Shown here one piece after another: positions 43,692 through 50,448 of a stretch of DNA of 64,000 nt. The stretch is from Plantibacter sp035576025 (GTDB lineage Bacteria > Actinomycetota > Actinomycetes > Actinomycetales > Microbacteriaceae). A model generated the notes under the pieces. It searched no databases. It was not told where the DNA came from and saw only the letters and a list, made by a program, of their open reading frames with translations. Where the stretch lies: NCBI RefSeq assembly GCF_050613355.1, contig NZ_CP159618.1:4588001-4652000 (forward strand). The letters run 5' to 3'. Made by a program: the position numbers and the translations under genes. Each line of letters opens with the position of its first letter. Position 1 is the stretch's first letter.

Positions 43692-44138
43692 TCAGACCGT
43701 CACCACTTGGCAAGCGGGACACAACCCCCAGAAGGTGATCTCCGCGGCCTCGATCGTGTAGCCGGCCGCATCGTTCGGGTGCAGGCAGGGTGCCGCGCCC
43801 GTCGTGCAGTCGACGTCGACCACCGCTCCACACGAGGTGCAGACGAGATGGTGGTGATTGTCGTCGACCCGGAGTTCGTAGCGTCCGGGGTGTCCGTCGG
43901 GCTCGATACGACGCACGAGTCCAGCGGCCACGAACGCGTTGAGGACGCTGTAGACGGCCTGTGGTGACGTCTGCGGTGCCCGTGGCTTCAGCGCCGCGAC
44001 GACCTGCTCGACGTCGGCGTGCGGAGTCTCGGCGAGAATCTCGAGGACGGCGAGCCGGCCGGTCGTCACTCGAAGACCGGCTGCCCGGATCCTGGCGTTG
44101 AAGTCGGCCCCTACCGCCTCCAGCACCGTGTCGCTCAT
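43692..44138 (-). CDS. Fur-family repressor, FurA/PerR-like
   Basis: 148 residues. The winged-helix part is GLRVTTGRLAVLEILAETPHADVEQVVAAL, then AVYSVLNAFVAAGLV. The metal region is RYELRVDDNHHHLVCTSCGAVVDVDC, with C-x2-C and His residues, and a second C-x2-C near the end (GLCPACQ). In actinobacteria a Fur homologue directly upstream of a catalase normally represses it and senses peroxide. The catalase gene begins 116 bases after the stop. An inverted repeat upstream of the start is a likely autoregulatory site. Confidence 0.9.
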   Translation of the reverse strand: MSDTVLEAVGADFNARIRAAGLRVTTGRLAVLEILAETPHADVEQVVAALKPRAPQTSPQAVYSVLNAFVAAGLVRRIEPDGHPGRYELRVDDNHHHLVCTSCGAVVDVDCTTGAAPCLHPNDAAGYTIEAAEITFWGLCPACQVVTV

Positions 44139-44159
44139 GCCTCCACCGTAGCCAGTTGT

Positions 44160-44174
44160 TTTGAATTAGTCAAA
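44160..44174. promoter_or_regulatory. Candidate Fur/PerR-type box upstream of the fur gene
   Basis: AT-rich inverted repeat tttga-attag-tcaaa (5-base arms, 5-base centre), 22 bases upstream of the Fur-family start codon. FurA-type repressors commonly bind AT-rich 7-1-7-like sites in this position. Binding is inferred. Confidence 0.5.
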
Positions 44175-44321
44175 GTAAGGACTCTCTTTCGCGTTCTGCC
44201 CCGCAGTTCTGATCAACACTAATATCAGATATGAGCAAAGAAAAACGGACGCCCATCCAGAGCTCGAAGGCACGCCGATGAGCGCTGTGGAGCACAGTCG
44301 GATCGCTCGCGAGGTGCGCGA

Positions 44322-44933
44322 CTAGAGTTCGACGGTCAGCAGCGGCCGCAGAGACCGCCGGGTCTCCTCCGCCATGTCGACCGAATCGCGGTCGAGCAAC
44401 CATTGCAACTGCAGGCCGTCCATCATCGCGATGAGCATGCGTGCTGCGCTGCTCGGATCGACGCCTTCCGCGAGCTGACCTTCACGTGCCATCACCTCGA
44501 ACGACACGGTCATGCCCTCGATCAACCAGCTGTACCGGCGCACGAAATGTGCGTGCGCCGGGTGATCCGGCGAGGTCGCCTCAGCCGAGAGCACGCAGTG
44601 GAGCTCAACCAGACCGGGGACCTGCATGTTGTGCTCGACGAGCCGCACCAGCCCCCGGATGCCCTCGATCCCGCTGCCGATCTCGATGCCGGACGCCTCA
44701 CGATCTCGATCGTCACGGAAGTCGAGGACGGCGGCGAGCAGTTCGTTCTTGTTCGAGAAGTGGTGCAGGAGGCCGGCCTGGCTCATCCCGACGCGTTCGG
44801 CGACCTCCCGCAGCGAACCGCTGCGGAAGCCCTGTTCGGCGAAGACGTCCATGCCCGCCTCGAGAATCTCGCGGCGGCGGGCCGCCGTCTTCGCGTAGCT
44901 GCCCCGTGTGCGGACCGTCTCCGTTGCCGTCAT
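44322..44933 (-). CDS. TetR-family transcriptional regulator
   Basis: 203 residues. HTH near residues 13-60: AARRREILEAGMDVFAEQGFRSGSLREVAERVGMSQAGLLHHFSNKNELL. The C-terminal half fits the AcrR/BetI-like TetR_C group (SAARMLIAMMDGLQLQWLLDRD). It is divergent from the PlsC-type acyltransferase gene, with 113 bases between starts, so it may regulate it. No ligand can be deduced. Confidence 0.87.
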   Translation of the reverse strand: MTATETVRTRGSYAKTAARRREILEAGMDVFAEQGFRSGSLREVAERVGMSQAGLLHHFSNKNELLAAVLDFRDDRDREASGIEIGSGIEGIRGLVRLVEHNMQVPGLVELHCVLSAEATSPDHPAHAHFVRRYSWLIEGMTVSFEVMAREGQLAEGVDPSSAARMLIAMMDGLQLQWLLDRDSVDMAEETRRSLRPLLTVEL

Positions 44934-45046
44934 CCAGCGATCGTATCGCGGTCGGCCAGACAGGGCCCGGGACGGCTCTGCACGACGGAACCAGCCGCCT
45001 GCGTGCCCCGAGGGTTTCCTCAGCTGTCTGTCATACGGTGTGGGCC

Positions 45047-45820
45047 ATGAGACGCCCTATCGAGCCCGTTTACGACACCGCTGTGGGCGTCGGACGCTCC
45101 TTGTTCGGCTTCTGGCGCCTGCGCCGACATGTCACCGGCCTCGAACACCTGCCCGACGAGGGCGGGGCGGTCATCGCGATGACCCACTTCGGGTATCTGG
45201 AGTTCGCGCTCGTCGAATGGGCGACCGTCCTCCACAATGGCCGCCACATCCGTTTCATGGCGAAACAGGGTGCGTTCGACAAGCCGGTCGTCGGAAGCCT
45301 GCTCCGGAGCATGCGTCATATCGCCGTCGACATGCGTGCGGGCGGCGCAGCGTACGCGAACGCCATCAGCGCGCTCAAGAGCGGCGAGCTGGTCGGTGTC
45401 TTCCCGGAGGCCGGCGTGAGCGCGTCCTTCACCGTGCGCGAATTGAAGTCGGGCGCCGTCCGCCTGGCGCAGGAGGCCGGCGTGCCGGTCATACCCGTCG
45501 CCGTCTGGGGCGGACACCGGCTCCTCACGAAGGGCCACAAGGTCCGCTTCCGCGAGCGCTTCGGCGTACCCGTCCACTTCGCGTTCGGCGAGCCGATCGT
45601 GGTGGGTCCCGACGACGACGTCGCCGCTGGCACCGACCAGTTGCGCGAACGACTCCAAAGCATGGTCGCCCAACTGCAGTTCGACTACCCAGTGGACGGG
45701 ACGGGTGCCTGGTGGCAGCCACGCTCGCTCGGCGGAACGGCCCCGACGCCCGAGGAGGCCGCCGCGGCCGACCTGGAGCGGGAGCGACGACGTGAGGCCC
45801 GTCGGGTCACCTCTGACTGA
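45047..45820 (+). CDS. PlsC-type acyltransferase (1-acylglycerol-3-phosphate acyltransferase family)
   Basis: 257-residue acyltransferase likely acting on the inner leaflet in phospholipid synthesis. Motif I is THFGYLE, an H-x4-E in place of the usual H-x4-D. Motif II lies in RFMAKQGAFDKPVVGSLLR and motif III is GVFPEAGVS, in place of FPEGTRS. Motif IV region is VPVIPVAVWGG. The variant residues recur in one group of actinobacterial proteins, so activity is plausible but not certain. The TetR gene lies divergently upstream. Confidence 0.82.
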   Translation: MRRPIEPVYDTAVGVGRSLFGFWRLRRHVTGLEHLPDEGGAVIAMTHFGYLEFALVEWATVLHNGRHIRFMAKQGAFDKPVVGSLLRSMRHIAVDMRAGGAAYANAISALKSGELVGVFPEAGVSASFTVRELKSGAVRLAQEAGVPVIPVAVWGGHRLLTKGHKVRFRERFGVPVHFAFGEPIVVGPDDDVAAGTDQLRERLQSMVAQLQFDYPVDGTGAWWQPRSLGGTAPTPEEAAAADLERERRREARRVTSD

Positions 45821-45931
45821 ACGGACGCCCGACGCCGACTATCCTGTGGAGGTGCCACCTCTGACCTCGACCACCACGCTCGCGGAGCGCCGACGCCCCG
45901 CCACCCGCCTCGCTGCATCGGCGGTGGCCCG

Positions 45932-46816
45932 GTGAGTCGCGGCTGGAACGGCTTCGTCGCGAAGTCCGGGTGGATGCCGAAGTCATGGCGCGAGCGCGCC
46001 GAGCGGGCCCTCGCCGAGGACCAGGCCGAGACGACGACGGGCGTGCGCCCCGAGTCGGCGGTGTCCTCTGCTCCGGAGGTCGAGCCGAGCGAACTGGTCA
46101 CGCCGAGCCCCGCAACGCCGAGCCCGACGCCCCAGGGCACCCCGACGCCCGCCGAGCCTGCGGGCCGAGAGGAACCGACCGAGGCGGCCCCGCCCGATGT
46201 CGCCGTGCCGCTCGTTGATCCGGTCGCCTTCCCGGTCACCTCCGCGGCACCGATCATCCCGCTGAGCATCGCGATCACCGACTTCGTCCTCGCGGACGAC
46301 TCCGTCATCGGCCCGGCCTCGGTCCTCGACAACCTCGAACTCACGAAGGCCGCCGTCACCCGTGTCGCTGCGGCGATCCTGGACACGGAGGGGCCTATCG
46401 CGGTCCCTCGATTGGTGACGATCGTCGCCCGCCGGTTCGGCGTCGACCGCCTCGCCGAGGGCTCGCGCACCGAGCTGTCGGCGCTCGTCACCGAGGCGTT
46501 CGTCGTGCAGAACGGCTTCGCGTGGCCGGTCGACCTGGACATCGTCACCTGGCGTGGCGTGCGTCGGGTCGTGCACCGCGATCACCGTGCCATCACCGAC
46601 ATCAGCCCCGCAGAGATCTGCAACGCGATGGAGCTCGTGCTCGCCGCCAACCCGGAACACGAGGTCGACCGCGAGCAGTTGCCGATGCAGGCGGCTTCTG
46701 TGCTCGGCTACGGGCGGCTCGGCGAGACCGCTCGCCGTTGGCTCGATCTGACGCTCGCCCAGGCGATCAACCACGGCCGACTCGTCGAGGACGGCGACCG
46801 CATCCGCCTGCCCTGA
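45932..46816 (+). CDS. DUF3320-like protein with a disordered linker
   Basis: 294 residues. After a short basic head comes a 100-residue Pro/Thr/Glu-rich disordered region. The C-terminal 170 residues resemble the DUF3320 domain: ELTKAAVTRVAAAILDTEGPIAVPRLVTIVARRFGVDRLAEG, then INHGRLVEDGDRIRL. DUF3320 is normally the C-terminal domain of very large DNA helicase-like proteins; here it stands alone. The start GTG at 45932 is uncertain, since no ribosome site is clear. No function is proposed. Confidence 0.5.
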   Translation: MSRGWNGFVAKSGWMPKSWRERAERALAEDQAETTTGVRPESAVSSAPEVEPSELVTPSPATPSPTPQGTPTPAEPAGREEPTEAAPPDVAVPLVDPVAFPVTSAAPIIPLSIAITDFVLADDSVIGPASVLDNLELTKAAVTRVAAAILDTEGPIAVPRLVTIVARRFGVDRLAEGSRTELSALVTEAFVVQNGFAWPVDLDIVTWRGVRRVVHRDHRAITDISPAEICNAMELVLAANPEHEVDREQLPMQAASVLGYGRLGETARRWLDLTLAQAINHGRLVEDGDRIRLP

Positions 46817-46856
46817 GCGCCCTCCGGTTCGGCGGGGAACGGACGACGGGGCCGGA

Positions 46857-47939
46857 CTACGGGACCGGCGGGCCCTGCTGTCCGTACGGCAGGCTCGTGT
46901 CGGTGACGCCGTCGATGAAGGCGTCCATCCGTCCGAGGTTGAACCGGCCCTGATCGTTGAGGAGGAACTGGTACTCGTGCTCGAGGCCCGGGCGGAAGTC
47001 CGGATTGAAGATCATCGATTGCACGTCGACGCCGAGTCCTTGCAGCTTGTCCTTGAATTCGACCGACTGTGGGTACAACGGATCCCAGTTTCCCACGGTG
47101 ATGTAGGTCGGGGGGTATTTCGCGGTGAGGAAGTCGACGACGGACGCCGACGCCACTTCCGGCTTCGTCTTGTAGTCGCGTGCGCCGAAGTACGACCAGA
47201 GCACGGTGTCGAGGAACCAGCCGAAGGACCCCTCCGCGTTGACGAGACTGAGATCGTAGGCTCCGCACGCGAGCATGACCCCCGCAAGCTGGTCCGGCCG
47301 GATCGGCGCCTTGATCTTCATCGAACTGGCGTACTCGGAACTCGTGATGACGTTCGCGACCTGTGCGGCGATCTGCGCGCCGGCTGAATCGCCCGCGAGG
47401 ATGAGCTTGCGGGAGTCGACGTTGAATGCGCGCGCATTGGCCGCGAGGTAGCCGAGCGATGCGGAAACCTGCTCGATCGGGAGCGGATACTGGCCCTCCG
47501 GCGCGATCGTGTACTCGACGGAGACGACTGTGTACCCCTCACCGGCGAGCACGCGCATGTAGTTGGAGATGAGTTCCTTGCTGCCGGAGATCCAGGCACC
47601 GCCGTGGACCCAGACGATCGTCGGCAGGGCCGCACCACTGCCGCGAACGCCGTCGGGGGTGTAGACGTCGAGCAACGCGTCCTCGTCGCCGGAACGGTAG
47701 GGGATGTCCCGCCTCACGTCGACTCCGTCGGGGACCCACTTCTCGAGGTCCGACTGCACGGCCTTCGCCCGCTCGTCGAATGCCGCGCGGATCACCATGG
47801 AGCCCGGCCACGGCGTCAGCTGCAGCCACACGACGATGACGAGGGCGATGGCGAGGATGGCGCCGATGATGGAGAACATGACGTTCCGCACGACCCGGAC
47901 GAATCGGGAGAAGCCGCTGCGTGGACGATCTGACGTCAA
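46857..47939 (-). CDS. Membrane-anchored alpha/beta hydrolase (esterase/lipase type)
   Basis: 360 residues. One membrane helix near residues 20-42 puts the catalytic domain outside. The oxyanion motif is WVHGGAW, the nucleophile elbow GDSAGAQ. A likely Asp follows in WDPLYPQ and the His is in GLEHEYQF. The layout is that of BD-FAE/HSL-type carboxylesterases. The start is TTG at 47939 with a good GGGAGG nine bases upstream. It is convergent with the DUF3320-like gene. The natural ester is unknown. Confidence 0.85.
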   Translation of the reverse strand: MTSDRPRSGFSRFVRVVRNVMFSIIGAILAIALVIVVWLQLTPWPGSMVIRAAFDERAKAVQSDLEKWVPDGVDVRRDIPYRSGDEDALLDVYTPDGVRGSGAALPTIVWVHGGAWISGSKELISNYMRVLAGEGYTVVSVEYTIAPEGQYPLPIEQVSASLGYLAANARAFNVDSRKLILAGDSAGAQIAAQVANVITSSEYASSMKIKAPIRPDQLAGVMLACGAYDLSLVNAEGSFGWFLDTVLWSYFGARDYKTKPEVASASVVDFLTAKYPPTYITVGNWDPLYPQSVEFKDKLQGLGVDVQSMIFNPDFRPGLEHEYQFLLNDQGRFNLGRMDAFIDGVTDTSLPYGQQGPPVP

Positions 47940-48135
47940 GCGATTTCACCTCCCGGCGGGTCTGGACGGCGGCGCTGCCTGGGGGAACACGAACCTCCAG
48001 TCTCGCATCCCAGGCGGGCCGCGCAACCGCCCGCAAACTTTTTGAAGCAATTCCGTGACGAATCGTCGGGACGCCCCGTCCTACTTCATGACCGGATATC
48101 ACCACCGGATTTCACCGTACGCGAAGGAGAACCCC

Positions 48136-48309
48136 ATGAGTGCATCGGACAAGATCAAGAACGCCGCTGAAGACCTCGCCGGCAAGGCGAAGGAAGCGGT
48201 CGGAAACGCGACCGACAACGACAAGCTCGTCGCCGAAGGCAAGGCCGACCAGGCCAAGGCCGACGCGAAGAAGGCCGGCGAGAATGTCAAGGACGCTTTC
48301 AAGCACTAG
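48136..48309 (+). CDS. CsbD-family stress protein
   Basis: 57 residues. ASDKIKNAAEDLAGKAKEAVGNATDNDKLVAEGKADQAKAD is the CsbD pattern; the product is small, charged and helical. A strong GAAGGAGA precedes the ATG. CsbD proteins are induced by general stress in several bacteria but their action is unknown. It is followed by a terminator hairpin and then a GlsB/YeaQ-type gene. A recognisable stress-sigma promoter was not found. Confidence 0.9.
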   Translation: MSASDKIKNAAEDLAGKAKEAVGNATDNDKLVAEGKADQAKADAKKAGENVKDAFKH

Positions 48310-48326
48310 TCCTCGGGATACATTGG

Positions 48327-48352
48327 CTACCCCCGCGCACCCGCGGGGGTAG
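48327..48352. terminator. Hairpin terminator after the csbD-like gene
   Basis: Perfect 11-base arms ctacccccgcg and cgcgggggtag, 4-base loop, followed by TTT. It lies 17 bases after the CsbD stop. Confidence 0.8.
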
Positions 48353-48406
48353 TTTCACGATCGAGTGGCACCCCGCTCGATCCAGCAATCACATTTTGGA
48401 GACATC

Positions 48407-48670
48407 ATGAGTTTTCTCGGCTTCCTGCTGCTCGGCCTCATCGCCGGCGCCATCGCCAAGGCCATCCTTCCCGGCAAGCAGGGCGGCGGCTGGTTCATCA
48501 CGCTGCTGCTCGGTGTCGTGGGCGCGCTGCTCGGCGGCTGGCTCGGCGGCCTGCTCTTCGGGGTGAACCTGCAGGAATTCTTCTCCCTGCAGACCTGGTT
48601 GCTCGCCATCGGCGGCTCGATCGTCGTGCTGCTCATCTACGGCGCACTGACCCGCAACAAGAAGGCGTAG
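48407..48670 (+). CDS. GlsB/YeaQ/YmgE-family stress-response membrane protein
   Basis: 87 residues, three hydrophobic helices. LGLIAGAIAKAILPGKQGGGWFITLLLGVVGALLGGWLGGLLFG is the transglycosylase-associated/YeaQ pattern with Gly-rich helices. GGAGACATC precedes the ATG. Associated with stress in other bacteria; the function is unknown. Terminator hairpins lie on both sides. Confidence 0.88.
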   Translation: MSFLGFLLLGLIAGAIAKAILPGKQGGGWFITLLLGVVGALLGGWLGGLLFGVNLQEFFSLQTWLLAIGGSIVVLLIYGALTRNKKA

Positions 48671-48689
48671 TCGCCTCCGCACAGCACAC

Positions 48690-48722
48690 GAACGCCCGGT
48701 CCCGCTTGGGGGCCGGGCGTTC
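48690..48722. terminator. Hairpin terminator between convergent genes
   Basis: 10-base arms gaacgcccgg and ccgggcgttc around 13 bases which can add a small inner stem. It lies 19 bases after the GlsB/YeaQ stop and 17 bases before the PfpI-type stop, so it can serve both. Confidence 0.75.
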
Positions 48723-48739
48723 CTGCGTGTGGGGTGGGA

Positions 48740-49291
48740 TCAGGCGTGCTGTCCGGCGTGCTCGCCTTCACCGATCTCCTCGACGAGCTTCGCGTTGAAG
48801 GCCGGGAGGTCGTCGGGAGTGCGGCTCGAGACGAGGCCCTGGTCGACGACGACCTCCTCATCGACCCAAGAGGCTCCGGCGTTCCGCAGGTCGGTTCGGA
48901 GGCTCGCGTAGCTCGTCAGTTCGCGTCCGCGGACCACATCCGCCTCGATGAGGATCCAGGCGCCGTGGCAGATGACCCCGACTGGCTTGCCCTGCTCGAA
49001 GAAGGTCTTCGCGAAGGCGATCGACGCGTCGTCGAGCCTGAGCTGGTCCGCGTTCACGACTCCTCCCGGGAGCACGAGCGCGTGGTAGTCGTCTGCTGAG
49101 GCCTCCTGGACGGCGACGTCGACGGGCTGCACGTGCCCGTTCTTCCCGGTCACGTCCTGCGTCGCGGGGGAGACCAGGCGAGCTGTCGCGCCGGCGTCCG
49201 ACACGGCTTCCCATGGACTGGTCAGTTCGCTGTCCTCGTAGCCGTCCGTGAGCAGGAAGGCCACCTGCTTGCCGTTGAGTTCTTCGCTCAT
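48740..49291 (-). CDS. DJ-1/PfpI-family glutamine amidotransferase-like protein
   Basis: 183 residues. GYEDSELTSPWEA has Glu19, and GVICHGAWILIE has the nucleophile elbow with Cys108 and His109, as in PfpI/YhbO-type proteins. These act as deglycases, glyoxalases or proteases depending on member. It is convergent with the stress genes on its 3' side and fits a stress-related group. The exact activity is not deducible. Confidence 0.9.
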   Translation of the reverse strand: MSEELNGKQVAFLLTDGYEDSELTSPWEAVSDAGATARLVSPATQDVTGKNGHVQPVDVAVQEASADDYHALVLPGGVVNADQLRLDDASIAFAKTFFEQGKPVGVICHGAWILIEADVVRGRELTSYASLRTDLRNAGASWVDEEVVVDQGLVSSRTPDDLPAFNAKLVEEIGEGEHAGQHA

Positions 49292-49400
49292 CGTCGCTCC
49301 TGTCGTTCAGTGTGGCGACACCGTCCGGCGCCGCGTCAGCGACGATACGCTTCGGTCGCCGATGCCTCCGCACCCTTGCGCCGACCGCGAACGGGGTTGC

Positions 49401-50345
49401 TCAGACGCCGACGAAGCGGATGGTCTGCTGGAGGCGTGTACGGATGTCGAAGAGTTGGTTGCCGCCCATGCGATCGATGCCGGGGAGGCCGGTCCGCAAG
49501 AGGTCTGCGAGGCGGGAGCGCTCGACGAGCACCGTCACCGGGTGACGACGGCCGATGAACTCGACCGACTCCTCCACGGCACCGTCGGGGACCACGATGA
49601 TGTACGCCGTGAACTTGACGCGAGCCGCCTTCGCGACCGTGCGGGCCGAGCGGACGATGGAGCGCACGGGTTCCTCACGCAGGCCGAGCGTCTCACCGAC
49701 GATCTCGCCGCGGTGCACACCCACCTGCCCGCCCCAGTCCTCGGACTTCAACGCGAAGAGCCCGGTCGGACCGAGGACGACGTGGTCGACCTTCGCCTCA
49801 CCCGGCGCCAGGACGTCGTGCCAGACCGTGTACCCGATACCCAGGGTCGCGACGGTACGCGCCGTCTGCTCCTCGGCGAGGGCGTTGGCCAACTGGTGAC
49901 GGATCTCCCGAGGGGCGGAGCGGACGAGCTTCGGATCGTACGGGTCGTCGAGCGGGACGCCCCGACCGACCCACTCGCGGATGAGCCCGAGATAGACCTC
50001 TCGGGAGTCGCCGCCCGGATGCCCGTAGGCGCGCGCTCTCGGCCGGGAGTCCGCGCGCTGCGTGCCCGACCGACCCGTGGACGATGCCGACCAGGTGTGC
50101 TCGTCCTCGTCGTCCGAGTCGGGAGTCGGGACGTTGCGTCCGCGATCGTATGCGGCGCGGTCCGCCACGGTTCCGACGCGCTCCCACGCGATCTGCACCG
50201 CATTGAACTGCCTCGCGCTCCCACCGAGGTCTGGGTGGGTCTCCCGCATCAACCGCCGATACGCCTTGCGCAGTTCGTCCTGCGACGCCGTCGTGCTCAC
50301 GCCGAGCACCTCGTACGGGCTGGCTGAGAGTGGGCTCTCCGGCAT
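49401..50345 (-). CDS. J-domain protein fused to a NERD nuclease-like domain
   Basis: 314 residues. An N-terminal J domain (SPYEVLGVSTTASQDELRKAYRRLMRETHPDLGG) has HPD at residues 37-39, so it could stimulate an Hsp70. A disordered Ser/Asp/Arg linker covers about residues 70-120. The C-terminal half carries the NERD pattern (LAEEQTARTVATLGIGYTVWHDVL, KVDHVVLGPTGLFALKSEDWGG), a nuclease-related fold. NERD is common in plasmid and phage proteins. ATG at 50345 is preferred to the longer frame. It lies 103 bases downstream of the LuxR-type regulator gene on the same strand. Confidence 0.78.
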   Translation of the reverse strand: MPESPLSASPYEVLGVSTTASQDELRKAYRRLMRETHPDLGGSARQFNAVQIAWERVGTVADRAAYDRGRNVPTPDSDDEDEHTWSASSTGRSGTQRADSRPRARAYGHPGGDSREVYLGLIREWVGRGVPLDDPYDPKLVRSAPREIRHQLANALAEEQTARTVATLGIGYTVWHDVLAPGEAKVDHVVLGPTGLFALKSEDWGGQVGVHRGEIVGETLGLREEPVRSIVRSARTVAKAARVKFTAYIIVVPDGAVEESVEFIGRRHPVTVLVERSRLADLLRTGLPGIDRMGGNQLFDIRTRLQQTIRFVGV

Positions 50346-50448
50346 GGAGGGTGGTCGCTTTCGTCGGCGGTGTCGGTCTATCCAACACGGGAGACTACCG
50401 CGACCAGCTGGCAACGGGCCCACATAGGCGTCGTCCGGTCGCCCGGCG

